Below are positions 21,819-34,520 of a stretch of DNA of 64,000 nucleotides, piece after piece (the stretch's first letter is position 1; the number at the start of each line of letters is the position of its first letter). A program made the translations under genes and the position numbers. The notes under the pieces are model-generated. The model ran no database searches and was not told where the DNA came from. It saw nothing but the letters and a program-made list of their open reading frames with translations. This DNA is from Euglena gracilis (lineage: Eukaryota; Euglenida; Euglenophyceae; Euglenales). The DNA lies in NCBI GenBank assembly GCA_039621445.1, contig CP154955.1:4910267-4974266 (forward strand), given 5' to 3'.

Positions 21819-22329
21819 TACTTACATACTTACATTCAGACATTCGTACATACATAAAATTCATATATACACATTTTACGTATTCTTTTATTTGCATTTG
21901 ATTGTTTTCATTTTGGTGCCATTTTTGAATCCTTTTTGGGATAATTTCGCATTTTTCGTGATTTTTTGTGCTTTTTCTCCCACATTTTGTGCATTTTTTC
22001 CGAAGCCGGCCTCGAGGACCCTCGGACAATACAAGTACAGATGGTGACACTGAATTTTTAGTAGCAAACAGGAAGAGATGCTGCATGATTCTAGATCGTT
22101 CGACAACAATTTTACTGAAAATTCAAAACTGTGTTGTTGTGAAATAAAAAACATTTGACCCAAAAGATGCTGCAATGTTAAACCCCTCAGTTTGTTTGGT
22201 CTGGTTGGCTTTCCCTGGGGTTTCAAAAGGACTGCGCACCATTTCCCATGATGGCAACACAAGTGTGAGGGCAAGGTTACACTCCACAACCCAAGCGGTA
22301 AGTTCTCTGCATTGCTTTGCCGTCCGCAG

Positions 22330-22434
22330 TTCTCGCCAGCGAGTCCAGGAGTACATCCCCCACGTCCCCGCCGAGATGTACTCCCACCCGTACATGAACA
22401 ACATCCGCATCGTCGTCTCCACGCAGACCTCAAA
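22330..22434 (+). CDS. Probable exon, protein not recognised
   Basis: The frame reads RQRVQEYIPHVPAEMYSHPY then MNNIRIVVSTQTSK, with strong GC at third positions, like the transporter exons. The left edge may be the AG in CCGTCCGCAG (exon from 22330) or, by the CTG rule, 22315. The right edge by the CAG-at-+4 rule is 22434 (TCAAA, then GAGCAG). No partner exon is identified: the next exon at 24062 looks like a gene start, so this may belong to a different gene whose other exons I could not find. Confidence 0.45.
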
Positions 22435-24013
22435 GAGCAGCTTACCTTGGGGGGAGGGCCCCTGCCGATACATCCTGCGTCTCGTGGAGGCTGACACGCT
22501 TAACGGGGGCCAGGCTTTTTCTGAGATTTTGGTCACACTCCTGTTTTCTGGGGTAAGGTGGCATGTGTGTTGCACCCGCTCCAGAATTTTGCTTAAGGCT
22601 GCCTCAGTCAATGGGTGGCCATTTTTCCTTAATGAAGAAAATTTTCCTCTCCGGAACGTATTTTTTTGTCTGTCAAGCCATTCTGGCTGTATGCCAAAGA
22701 GCTTAACGTTCCGCGTCCATCCAGGGTGATGCCTGGCCCCAGGCAAAATTTCTCTCCTGCGATTTGCATGGTGAGTGCCGCATTCAGGAGTCTTTTTAAG
22801 GAAGTGCGCACCCCCCTGGGAGGAGAGACTATGGGCAGACAGGGGGGTGGGGCACCTTTCGACCCCCCCCCCCGGGGGTTGGGTTGGGTTTTGGGGTGGG
22901 TAGTGCTACCGGAGGGATGAAAATACCGCGCTGGATTAATTACCGAATGTATTAATTCCGCTCACTGGGCGAGTTTCCATAACTGGCGATCTGGGCATCT
23001 TTCTGGCATGGCGGCCGGAATTAGGATCAGGCAAAAATTAATCTGGATCGCGGAGTGAGTTTTTTCTGTCTCACCGGTAATTTCATCCCCCCGGTATAGT
23101 GCACCCAAAAAAATGGCCATTTTCAAAGAAAAATTGGCTGGGTCGGCAGCCCCCCAGGGGGAGGGGTACCTGGTATGGGCAGGCACCCCATAGCACAAGG
23201 CATCCCCCCTCCTCCCCCGGGGTTGGTAAAAAGAAGCCCAGGGCACAGTGTGGGAGCACTAGCTACATTGTCTTGGCTTGGACATGGCAGCGCGTTCAAC
23301 TCGGTTTGGCCAAAGCCCCCCTGGTCTGATGGCACTTCCTCCCTTCCGGTCAGAGCGAGAACACCCCAACCTAAACGCCCAGACCCCACAGAATTCACGC
23401 TCCACCGCACCTGCGGTTTTTCAACTGCGGGGTGGACTGCCATTCACTGCCTCCGGAGACGCTGACGCTCTTTTCAAAACGTTCCAAACGGACCATTTTC
23501 ATTGCCCTCATTTGTGGCCAAGGATGTGGGCAGAGTTGGGCAACTTTGGTCGCCGAGGAGACCTGCCAGGGGGGGGGGCTTTTTTACCGGATTTTTTTTT
23601 GAAAAAGGGGGCAAAAATGGCCAAAAATGGTGTTTTATGGGAGGTTTCTCCAAACTTTGGCTGAAAAACTCCAACCCAGGTGGATTTTTGGCTCTGTTTT
23701 GCCATTTTTCGGGTACCTGTCAGCGGTTTCTTCAGGACCCCCAAAAAGGGTCCAGCTGACCAGCTGGAAAAAGGTGCTGTCTGGGAAAGGTGCTGGCTAG
23801 ACCCACCCCAGGAACAGGAGGTAGCTGGACCAAGCGACAGTTTTACTGGTGACGAGACCCGAATGACAAAAGTCATTGCCAACTCCCAAATTCCCCTCTC
23901 GCTCATATTTCTATTCAGGGGTGATTGTGCGCCATCAGCCTTCAGTGCTTTTTTTGTGAATTTTCAATTTCCAAAGTCCGGGATAACGTTTTTGGCGTTA
24001 TGTTCAGCAGGAA
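22435..24013. other. Mostly repeats, no gene assigned
   Basis: 23170-23250 carries family D (GGGCAGGCACCCCATAGCAC, a C run, GGGTTGGT, AAAAGAAGCC). The same family recurs at 53560-53640, 53799-53875 (inverted) and in parts at 53890-54140. 23680-23860 is an open + strand frame with no recognised content. Confidence 0.45.
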
Positions 24014-24061
24014 ATGACATTTTTCACTCTTTTTCTCCTCCTTATCCCCCGCTATCAAGCA
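24014..24061 (+). promoter_or_regulatory. Possible trans-splice acceptor before gene 2
   Basis: A pyrimidine-rich tract (CACTCTTTTTCTCCTCCTTA) leads to AG two bases before the ATG at 24062. In euglenids many mRNAs receive a spliced leader at such a site, so this may be the 5' end of the mature mRNA. This is inference from position only. Confidence 0.4.
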
Positions 24062-24213
24062 ATGCCACAAAGGGCCAATGCCCCACGAAACACGCCGGAG
24101 AAGGAAGAGCCTGCCGGGGACCGCCTGACTCGGGCCCTGGCAGGGGACGGAGTCTCTGGCCAGCTGCAGGCCGACCTGAACCTGCCCTTCCAGATGCTGC
24201 AGAAGGAGGGCCG
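24062..24213 (+). CDS. Gene 2, exon 1 (possible start)
   Basis: The frame runs from ATG at 24062: MPQRANAPRNTPEKEEPAGD, then RLTRALAGDGVSGQLQADLN and LPFQMLQKEG. It ends in phase 2 at GAGGGCCG with a GTGTGT donor. Joined to 25876, the frame continues LQKEGR-VWATFV without a break. The N-terminal 20 residues are polar; the remainder is helical. With the next exons it weakly resembles a BAR-type coiled coil (an amphipathic stretch, then KRKERLHGYN). Function not established. Confidence 0.6.
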
Positions 24214-25347
24214 GTGTGTGTCTTGTTTCGGAGTTTGCGCTCACGGTTTCCCAATTGCCGAAATCCCCCCCCCCCCCGGTGCCCCAGTGGGGAGGTGATT
24301 GGATATAAATATCAATGCCCGATCCCCCAAAGCTTTTTTTTGTGTCAGTTTTTGTGTATTTTTTTGTATTATTTGTCATTACAGGACTTTCCCCATTTGC
24401 CACTGCTCTCATTTTTTGGAATCAGAAAGTTCCAAAAGTGCAAAAAAGGTCATATGGCCAGTTTTGTCCCCCCAGGATTTAGTCTTGGGGCTCCTGGGGG
24501 TGTGGGGGGTCCTGGGGGTCGTCGGGGGGACTGTACTCCATACGAAGAACTCAGATGGAGTCTCAAAAAAATTTGATGATGATGATGTTACGATGATGTT
24601 ATTTTCAAGACTGGGGGGGTGCGGAGGCGGTAGCCCCCCTCCCCAGTGGCAGGCACTAAAGGCGCCAGAAGTCCACGGTGAGTGGGTCATGGGGAGGTGC
24701 TGAGGGGTCCTGGGGGGGGGGGTCCTGGGCGGGGACAGGGGGGGGGGAAATATGCAACTTGCATAATTTGCATTTTTTTGCATAATCAGGTTTTTCTTAA
24801 ATTTGTTTTTTTTTTATTTTTTTCAATTTTTTTGATTAATATATTTTGTGATGGAAAAAATTTTTTGTAGTTGGTTGCCGTATGTTTGGGGTTTTCTTGC
24901 ATTTTTTTTGCATTTTTTTGGATAAAATATTTTGCCCTGGAAAATTTTTTTCTAGTTGTTTGCCATATGTTTGTATTTTTTTGCATTTTTTTGCATTTTT
25001 TTGCATAATATATTTTGCTCTGGAGAATTTTTTTGATTTCAGGCAGCAAAACTCTGTTATATTCCAGCTTTTTCTCAGGGGTTTCATGCAAGTTGCATTT
25101 TTTTTTTGCATTTTTTTTGCATTTTTTTGCATTTTTTTTGACTTGCATAATTTGAAGGGCCAAGTTGCATGTCCCCCCCCCCCCCCCCCCGGCGGGGAAC
25201 TGACCATGACTCCATGTTTTATCAGAAAATGCGCAAATCCCAAGATTTATGACACCAAGAATGAAACTTTATTTTCATTTGTGTGTTTATTTCTTTTTTT
25301 TTTTTTGCAGTTGTTCACTTTTTAGTCCTTGTTTTTAAGGTTTTAAG

Positions 25348-25595
25348 TCAATGTCCCCCATATTCATATATTGAGCGTTCTGTGTCATTTGGAAATGGAG
25401 CTGGAACAAACGTTGTGTACATACATGATGCAGCACCATTTTCTGTTCCAATGCAGTTTTCCATTGCACTCCGCTGCTGCATCGTGGCAGGTTCTGGGTG
25501 GAGAAGGGGTACATCTCGTACCATTTCCACAACAAGCAGTTCCGCATCGTCGTACTGTTGCATGGCGACAGCAAAGTGCAGGGCTGTATCGGATG
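25348..25595 (-). CDS. Possible terminal exon, ankyrin-like, in gene 2 intron 1
   Basis: On the minus strand, after TTTCTCAG, the frame reads SDTALHFAVAMQQYDD then AELLVVEMVRDVPLLHPEP, and continues to a stop at 25348. DTALHFAVA...AELLV is the first half of an ankyrin repeat. Only one repeat is visible, and the tail (CMYTTFVPAPFPND) is not recognised. It would lie antisense within the first intron of gene 2. It could be a real small gene's last exon or a chance frame. Confidence 0.35.
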
Positions 25596-25875
25596 CTGAG
25601 AAACGCCATGGGTGTTTTCTCAGTGAAATCTCAATGAGGACTCAAATAATTTTGGTCGACAGTCTGTTCAGTGCTTCCATTTTTTTGTAGATTTTGCTGG
25701 TATGTTTGGGTACACCTAAAATGGCAGTGGAAACCCACACCTGGGTCACCATTCCGAAATTTCAAAATTTCATTTCGACGTTCTCAACCAAAAAAAAAAT
25801 TATCTTTGGAGATGGATGGATTGATATACAGACAGAGGGATGGATGGTGATCACACCGCCTGACAGCCCTGGCAG

Positions 25876-26005
25876 GGTGTGGGCCACCTTCGTGTCCGCG
25901 CCGTTCACGCTCCTCGCGAAGCGGAAGGAGCGCCTGCACGGCTACAACGCGCTGTCCGCCAAGTGGAAGCGGGCGGCCAACATGGAGGCGCGCCGGCGAT
26001 CCAAA
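25876..26005 (+). CDS. Gene 2, exon 2
   Basis: 43 codons with strong GC at third positions: VWATFVSAPFTLLAKRKERL, HGYNALSAKWKRAANMEARR, RSK. The acceptor is CTGGCAG at 25875 and the donor is AAA followed by GTGTGT at 26006, both ordinary GT-AG. The basic, heptad-like sequence with KR.ERLHGYN resembles the middle helix of BAR-domain proteins (KR..KL.DY), which would point to membrane-curving or trafficking roles. That is inference from pattern only. Confidence 0.75.
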
Positions 26006-29000
26006 GTGTGTGGGTCAATAAATAGCAGCGGTTCACCAGCCACTAATTATCAAGAATGCTAAACCTTCACCAATAATAAAAGCGATTAAAATTTGCAAGT
26101 GTTGTCATCAAAGTGGCATGGGTGACCACTTTTTCACAACTTTGGGCGCATGATTGAGGCGAACCATCCGGGTCCAGCAGGGTTGTATGGGAAGCTCCGC
26201 AGACATGACGTAGGTGGTAGCCCCCCCCCCTAGGGGGGGTTGAGGTGGCTGGGGTCCCCCCCCCCCTAGTTTCGGAAGGGGGGGGGTCCCCCACACCCCT
26301 CCCCCCCTCTGCAGGGACAAAAAAAATCCTCCAGCGCTTTGCGCCGGGTGTGTATTTTAGGACCCTCTTGAGGCTCAACATGAAATTTTGGGAAAATGGC
26401 CAAAAAATGGCCGTAACGCAGGCTGGGCGGGGAGTTGCGTGGAAATCAAAATGCTGTTAGATAGGGCATTTTGAGGGCTTCAATTCAGGGCGGTCCGAAG
26501 GGACGGGATGTTTTCTTTTTTTTTAGTTAAGGACCGCCCCCTCAAGGACCGCCCCCCCCCCTCCAATACACAGAAAGGCCCCTACACCACCGGTGTTTTT
26601 CAACACCTGCCAAGTGCAACGTCCGATCACAGCCCAAAACGGCCCCCCCCCCAAAAATAAGGCTCCCCCTGGGCTGATCAAGCAAAAATCCAAAAAAAGA
26701 AGACCCCTCTGACGGCGCAAAGCGCCGAAGAAGGTACATTTTTTCCCTGAAAAAATTATATACAAAACCCCAATTGCACACAAAAATGAGAAAATTTCAA
26801 AAAACTCAGGTTTTTTTATTTATTAATTTACACCAATTTACACATGGCACGAAGCGCCAGATGATTTTTAATGCTTTTGGGAACCAAAAAATGATGATTT
26901 TCTTCGGCCCTGGGTCGGTCAGGAAAAAAACCAAAAAGAAGACCCCCCGAAATATGCATTTTTTTGGTGTTTTTTTTTGCGCACCTGCGCATTTTTTTTT
27001 TGGGACTAACCGTGTCGTCATCATTTGACGGGGCGGCGCAGCCGTCAGCTGAAACCCGTGGTACCGAAATTGGCACCACTAACTTTGACCCCTGGGTTTT
27101 TTCCTGGGTAAACCGACCTTTTTCGTTTTGAAAATGACGGTTTACCCAGGTTTACACATCATAGTGGTGCACAACTCGGATTCAAGGCAGGCAAGCAACA
27201 GGCCAAACCCAGTGCGTCCTTCAACATCAATCTGTCAATGCGCGTGCGCAATCACCCTTTCCACAGCCTATGTCCATTCCAAAAATGCGCACCTGCGTAT
27301 TCTTTTGGGGTTCCAAAAAATGCCACTCAGTGGCACCCCTAATGTTTTGACCTTGGGAGGGCTGTGTCTCAATGGCTGCAAGGAGTTCCTTCCCATGCTC
27401 ATCCCAGGTTCGCCAGGCCCTGCCCCCAGGTGCCATCAGCACACACCGGTGAACATAAGGTGGCACACCCAGGTCCAGGTTGGCCTGCGTCGCCCGTGTT
27501 CTGCATGTCGAGTGGAGTGCGCCGAGTGTGTGCCCCGCCACGCATTCAACCACAGGTGTCGGAAACAGCTGTAAACAGCATGATACGTAGTTGAACCAGT
27601 GAACAAGGGGGTGGTCCCCGCTAGGCTCCGGCCACCTCCACGTAAGCAGACAAAAGGACCAGAGGCGAACAACAGCGCCAGGCCAGAAGAAGGGATAAAA
27701 GGCACCAAAAAACAGCCACAGTGCACACAGGGTGGTCCCTGTGGTCGTGTTAAATCCAAACAATTCATTTTTATGGTGTTTAGCCCCAGTCTGGAAGAAA
27801 CATCAAACCACGTGGAATGCGCACCTGCGCACTCCGCTTCCGGAATGCGCGGATGCACATTTTCACTAAAACTGCCAGAATTTTGTGACTCAACAAGAAA
27901 AGTTGCACTTTTGGGCTGCCCGAGGTTCGGATATGGGAATAGCTTGGGGGGCTCCCCCGAGCTGTTCCCCCCCATACTGTTCCCATTGGGCCGTAAAGGG
28001 TCCCGGGGACGGGAATAGCTCGGGGACCCCCCCCTGTAAGTAAGACTGTAGGTAAGACCCCCCTGTAGGTTTCCAGCAACGGACCCAAAAATAAGACCCG
28101 GGTCGCGTTTGCAATACGGATTTCCTCCCCCATCTCTCCCCCATCCATTGGTGGCGACTTTAGGCGTTAGCCATCAACCCTGTGGCGTGACCGCTTTTGC
28201 TCTTTCTGTCTTTGTTTGCTGCCAGTAGTAGGGGGCACTTCCCATTGGGGAGTGGACGGAGAGTGACGCCTGCATGTAAAAAATCCTTATTTTTCGGTTG
28301 AAGTGTATTGGGACAGCATTTCTGATTCCCCACCATTTTCGAGAAATTTCAGAAGAATTGTTTTTTTTTTACCCCCCAAAACGGCCGAAATTTTCGGCAA
28401 CCAAAAACTGGAGGGAGGAGGGGGGGAAGTCCGCCCACCTCCCCCCCCCAGTTTTGGAAGGGGGTCCCCCCAGAGATTCCCATACAACCCTGGGGTCCAC
28501 CCCCTCAAAACCATCCCGTGCACAGGCCAACAGTTGCACGTGAAATGGCGGGCTGGGTTGATCAAGGTCGTCCAGGGTCAACCATCGTCAACGTCCACCC
28601 CTATTAAACTGGCCATGACAAATGCAACATTCCGTCTGGTAACATTCCGTCTGGTTTGAGTGGGAGAATGGGAACCCTTAGTTTCACGTGTGGGTTTCAG
28701 AGGCACCTGGTTCCCCACCCAATTTCAGGCCGACCTTCATTTTCTAGGTGTTGCCAAGACCAGACTTAGGGGGGGGGGTTCGGGTGCCCAAGGTGCAGTG
28801 GGGCACAAAATTGGCTGATTTTAAGGGAATTTTTTTGTCAAACCTGCAGGGGCCCGAGACTTGCCCCAGGGAGTGCCTTCTCTTGAAAAGATTGCATTGC
28901 ATTGCATTGCATTGCAAGGAACCAGGCAGATGTGTTTTGCTTTCCATAGACTTGAGTTGGCTTTTTCTCGAAGGGTTCGATTTTGCTCTAGCTTTCTTCA

Positions 29001-29780
29001 GCAAATTTAATTTAAATTTTCTTGTTGTTTTTGCTCACCTTTCTTTGGAAAGAATTTCTTTTGCAACTCAGCTGAGCTAAACAGATGTTGTGTAACTGAT
29101 CATAAAATTTCCTTCGCCGCCAAAATGGCAGATACACCCCGTACTTGGGAATGCAACTTTGCATTTTAAAAGCTGCATTTTTTTTGTCTCGGACATTGCA
29201 AAACAACTGGGATTACTAACGGAGGAAAACACTATCTTTGACTGTCACATTGGTGACTGATCTGCCAGGATCGGTTTGCAGCAAGGAAGCATTTTACATT
29301 TTGTGTAAAATGCTACAAGTGTTGCAAAGTGTAAATTGTTTGGACCATTTTTCATTTTGCCCCTCAAGAACTTCTGTCCAAACTGTGACTGACTGTTTTT
29401 TTTTAATGGAATGCGACCTCCCTGATCAGTAGCAAGCTATTTGAGTTCCACCCCCTGTGCTATGCTTTTTCCCCCTGATTTCCCCTTCCCCAGGCTCTCT
29501 CCCTGGCCTCCGCCATGGGACCAGACCAACATTTATTACCCACAGTTTATCTACGCTCACCACAACCTTGAAGTTTTGTGTTTCACGCCATATTACCATT
29601 AGAATCATCATAAATGCGTCACCCCCCAAAAAACTTAATTCTATCAAGCCTTAAAATTATATAATTATAATTATTAATCAATTAATGATTTTAATTAGAA
29701 ATCTTTAATTATACCAAGTGCGCTGAGTGAATGAGTGAATGTCGGTCTGGATGGGACTGACTGAAGAAGAAACCCGCCAG
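26006..29780 (+). other. Gene 2 intron 2, about 3.8 kb, repeat-filled
   Basis: It holds a stem-loop CCTGGGTAAACCG...CGGTTTACCCAGG (27103-27150), a TGCGCACCTGCG-rich stretch (26970-27850), family I copy 1 (28024-28112), and C/G runs near 26220-26310 and 28430-28470. A minus-strand frame at 27360-27700 (HTLGALHSTCRTRATQANLD) is not recognised. 28890-28915 repeats GCATT. Confidence 0.55.
28024..28112. repeat. Dispersed repeat I, copy 1
   Basis: Contains GGTAAGACCCCCCTGTAGG, TTTCCAGCAACGGACCCA and AAATAAGACCCGGGTC. Copies 2 and 3 at 43552-43630 and 47548-47645 have the same parts, with the AATAAGACCCGGGTCTTATT palindrome clearest in copy 3. Confidence 0.75.
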
Positions 29781-29855
29781 GCCGACGAAGTTCTGGTGCG
29801 GCTCATGGGGCTGAAGATGAATCAGCAGCAGTACATCATGCAGCTGTGGGCAAAT
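29781..29855 (+). CDS. Gene 2, exon 3
   Basis: 25 codons: ADEVLVRLMGLKMNQQQYIM then QLWAN. The acceptor is CCCGCCAG at 29780; I take GTGGTG at 29856 as the donor, which keeps phase 0 into the next candidate exon. Phase 0 also matches the end of exon 2. The sequence is helical and continues the coiled-coil character. Confidence 0.6.
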
Positions 29856-32800
29856 GTGGTGTTGTAGGCCTTGCCTCATTGCTTCTGTGTGTGCCCCCCC
29901 CCCCCTGCCCGCAGTCGAGGCCTGATCCTCTGAGTCGTCCTTCGTCGTTGTTGCAGTTGTCCTCCTTTGCCGAAAAGGATTTGGGGGGGGGCTTAATACC
30001 TTTGCTGTATGTTGCTATGTTTTGTGGTTGGCTGCATAATTTTATTCAGCGGGGTGCGTCATTTCCAGATTTCACAGCTTGACTCTTTCGGAAGTCAGGG
30101 TCTCTAATGGTGGCTGGGTTCTTCTCAGCTGTGCCTCGAGTGTGCTCTGCACCCCCATGATCTGTGTTTTCGTCCCCCCCCCCCCCCCCAATGCAGCAGC
30201 TATGTCTCTCCGAGCTCTCACCCTCCCACGTTAGTCTCCAACCTTGATGAGCAGTATGGATATTAATTATTTGGAGCTAAAAGGGTCAGGATTGGGGGAC
30301 AGGGCAAATGATGCATCAAAGATTGGTTTTTTTTGTGCAATTGGCAGAGTTTTAGGCATTTTTTTTGGGTTTGACTTTTTGGTACCTGGTTCGACGTAGG
30401 GTCGGGTCCAGTTTCAATTGGGGGACTCTCATAAAAGGGGGGAATCAGCCAGCAGCCTTTTTCCAGCCAGCCTGAATTTCCCAGCCTCTGAGCTGGACCC
30501 CCGAGGGGATCGCTAAGGGACGCTCTGGCCAGAACGGGTTTTTTGGGAGGGATTTCTTCCTGATTTTTGCCACTGGTTTCAGGATTGCTGGTCAGTTTTC
30601 GGGAGCTCTTCTTCCTCGGAAGAGTTCCCGAGCTATCAGAAGAGAGCCGGGTTTGATGGAAAGCCACGTTGGGGGTGGTGCTGTACCATTTCTTGTGCCC
30701 GCAGTTCCCGCAGTTCAGGTGATGCGGGCCAAAATGGCTCAAAATCATCAAATCATCAACGGATTTCGGCCGTTCGAAAAAGGGGAGGCACTGGCGGAGC
30801 GGGTCCCCTTCAAGCGGGAGCGGTCCCGCTGTCAGCTTTGTTTGGGCGTTAGTGGGTTTGGGCCTCCTGGACCCCGCCCCCTGGGCCCAACCACCAAGCT
30901 GGAGCCAGATCATAGAGTCAGTCAACCATGGTGTGGCCTCCGCTGGGCCCCTCCCCCAGGGGGTGCACCCATCGCCACTAGCGCCAGTCGAAGGCCGAAG
31001 GTTGTCTTTTTAACTCATAAGTGCACACAGGGGGGGCTGGGTGTGGGTTCCGGCCGAAGTGTCGCAAAAAATTTTTGGGAAGCTTTGGCCCACAAAAAAG
31101 TGCTCCCCGTTGATCGCTACGTGAATCCATGATCCTGATCATGTAATCCTTGACCCATTCGTGAGATGGGGCTCGCTCCCATGTGAGTTCCCCCCGAGCC
31201 CATCGACGTACCGTGTCGATCTTCGGCGTATTCCCGGCTCGTCTCCAGCCTCGCCGTTCGCTGGCTATTGCTGCCTATCTTTGCCCCGGCTCCCTCCATC
31301 GGAGGCTGTGTGCTGGGACCCGCCTGGGGCTTTGGTGGCTGGGCCCGAATAGGCCGACGCCACACATCCTCATCAGTTACTACCTGTCTTCCTTTTGTGC
31401 AGATTGTGTTTGGTGGTCTCCAAAGTGGGGTGGGGATGCTGGCTTGACTCGACATCCTTGGGGGGGGGAAGCTGAGTGGGTGCTCCCTGGGTTTCCCTGT
31501 TTTTGGGACGAAGCATCCAAAAAAATTTTTGGCCCAAGGTTGAACAAGAATGGGTCACCTTTCAGACCCCCCCCACACACCCGAAAAAGGTTTTCGGGAT
31601 CTTTGAAGTTCTCCCTATCAGGGAGTAGCTTGGGGCAAGTTGATGGGGTGAATTTGGGAAGGCAAAAAAAGTGCGTGAATGAACCATTTGCGCAGTTGTG
31701 CAAATGGTCTTGCACATTTGCGTAAGTGGACAGTTTGCGTGATTGGACCAGCATATTTTGGGGGTGAAATGGAATGATGTCATAGTGTAGGACTCAGTTT
31801 TTCGTGCACCAAAATATTCTAACAACATTTTATGTTGAGTTACCTGTTGGAAGGTTCCCAAACATCCATGCTGGGTGTGCTGTGGTGACACCGCTGTAAT
31901 TGTCAAAAGCCTTAACGTCTCTATCCGAGTCCTGGGGCTCCAGATCATACCTCAATTGAATTATATAGGTTTTGGGTGCCAGGTATGGTGATTTTCAAAA
32001 AAAATGCGCACATGGCCCCAGACAACAACGTGCAAGCACGAGATTGGCCACCTATGATGAAACGAATAACAGTTTTTATGCCAAAATGAGCCCCAGCAAT
32101 TAATGATTGCCGTTGTCGGTTGCGCATCCAGTTTGAAGGGCCAGCAGAAGCACACCTGCCACTTACCGCCGAGAGGAATCTTTTGAGTGCCGCCTCTATT
32201 GTTATGTGGACAACCTATCTCTGACGATCCCCCCCACTCTTTGACGGGCGTCCCCAGGGGGTCCCCTGCCGGACATGAGTGTGACGTTCGTAGAGTTGCC
32301 GACCGACGAACCTTTGGTGCCGTCGTGGTTGTGAGAGGGGATGAATGGTCCCATGCGGGGGCTGGGCAGCCCTGGGCATGTCTAGAGTCTGTTTTCTCTT
32401 GTCCCAAGGACAGAAGAAACTGTGAGAGTTGAACGGTGTGGAAAGGAAATGAAGGTCTGATGCTTGCACTTTTCCTGCCCTGCTGCTATTTCTGCTGCCG
32501 CCACCACCACCGCTCTTCCCAGGGTCCTTTTTTGGGGGGCATTAGAAGTCAAGGGCTCCATTGCTCAGGTGAATGGGGGGTTATTACAGTCTGGACAAAA
32601 ATTACGGGAGACAAAAATTATGGGAAACCACCCCGATTTTCCCATATTTTTTTTGCTGTAATTGGTGTCCCGTGTATCTTTCCTACGCCTTGTCGGGGAG
32701 GGGTAGTCAAATTTCACGCACACACAAATATGGGCTTGTGTAATGTTGTTGTGCAATTTGGGGGTTTTATTTTACAATGATAAATTACAACAACGACCAC

Positions 32801-34520
32801 AGACGTCCATTTTGACCTTTTTTTTTGAAATTTGAATGGCCTGTTTGCCATAAAAATATTCATTGCAACTGAAAAAAGAATTATACCATTTTCCCTGAAA
32901 CGTTGAATTTTCCCATAATATTTTTCCGTGACATTTTTTTTGTAATTTTGTTTCCGTAATTTTTGTTCGCACTGTATTTGGACCAAAATTTTAACCAAAA
33001 ATGAGACAAAAGGCATAATTTCTGAGGTTTTCACGTATTCGATGTTTTATTTTACTGTTGATATCAATTCCATTTCATTCATCAATTTCATCGTTGTCGT
33101 CATCATCCTTATTTTCATTCATTATGGCCAAACCCCTCCGGGTCTTCATTCAGCCTTGGCCTGGCAAGAAACTTTGGGCCAAGCAGCTTTGGAGAATTCC
33201 ATGTGTTCATGTCATGAATTTAACGTCGAGTGGCTCCCACCTCTCCTTGGTGTGGGATTTCGGCTGCCCAAATAATTATCAGGTTTTTGTATTTTTGTAG
33301 CGCGGAGCTCTTTAAGTGCCTGGTGGTGCCACGAAGCAGCAGATGTTTGACACATATGGTTGCCGGCAGCCTTACAGCCCAGCACGGCCCTGCCCGGCCC
33401 GGCATCCTGATGAGGTCTTTTGAAGCGATTGGCCACCATTTTGGACCCAAGAAGAGACTGAAACGGCCTGAATTTCAGTCCAGGCGCGCAGCTGGCCTGA
33501 GGACCTTTACGGGGTGGTGCAAGGTCCCTGGGGCATGATTTTAGTTCCGCAGTGATTGATTGGCCACCATTTTGGAGATATTTCGAAATTTCGATTTTTT
33601 TTGTCCCCAAAATGGAAGTCAAAACAGGCCACGGAGCGCCGTAAAATTTAATTAAAAAAATGGCCATAACTCAAGCTGTACGGGATATCAAAATACTGTT
33701 AGATGGCGTTGCACAGATGGCGTTCCAAGGAGTGTCTGTGTGTTTGTTTTTTTAAAAGGTAGCCGGATTTTTTTTGATTCTGTTCAATTCCAAGGTATTT
33801 TGAAAACGTTATTTTTCCGACCCCCCCCCAAATAAACCCAAAATGGCCCCCCCAAATGGGCCGAAATTTGTCAAAAAATGGCCATAACTGGGGCCACACG
33901 AAGAGTTGGGGAAAAGTCAATCACGGTTGGGTAGCGCATTCCAAGGATTTCATTTTTGGCCTCCAGATATTTCCTTTGATTTTGCTTCATTTTCGAGATA
34001 CTTTACAAAGTTGGCTTTCGACCCCCCGCCCAAAAAAACGCCCAAAATCGTCCCAAAATGACCAGAACACGGGCCAGGCGTGCTGGCGGCCATACGGTGA
34101 ATGGGGGTCTCCATCAAGCACCTCTGATGGTGCTGGGCGATGCTGGGCGATGCTGGGCAATGCTGGATTTTTGGAGACCAGAGGTGGGGTTCCGGTGTTG
34201 GGCGATGCTAGTGTTTTTTTTTGTATATTTCGAAAAATTGAACCATTTTTAGAATAATTTCCCCACAAATCTCCAGTATTGCACCCATCTTTGCTATTTT
34301 GGTTTTATTTTTTTGCTAATTTGGGTGCCATTTTGCATTGATTTGGGCAAATATTGGGCAAATTTGGGTCAACATGAGCAATTTTATGGCATTTTCCGTC
34401 ATTTTGTGCCATTTTTGGTGATTTTGGGTTATTTTTGTGGATTTTTGTGAATCTTTGTTGGTATTTTGGGTTATTTTAGGTTATTTTAGGTTATTTTCAA
34501 GGCATTTTAGCTCATTTTGA
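29856..34520. other. Probable gene 2 intron 3 (first part), no exon found
   Basis: Includes an AT-rich stretch at 29650-29720, C runs near 30175-30190, and a minus-strand frame at 31117-31455 that I cannot place. 33540-34260 has repeated GGCCATAACT / TGGCCACCATTTTGGA words, and 34120-34170 repeats GATGCTGGGC. Nothing recognisable as coding. Confidence 0.45.

Noticed and set aside
22123-22746. 207-codon minus-strand frame with a GTAAGC donor
   Set aside because: It overlaps the + strand exon at 22330-22434, which shows the codon bias of the other exons; the minus product has no recognisable motif.
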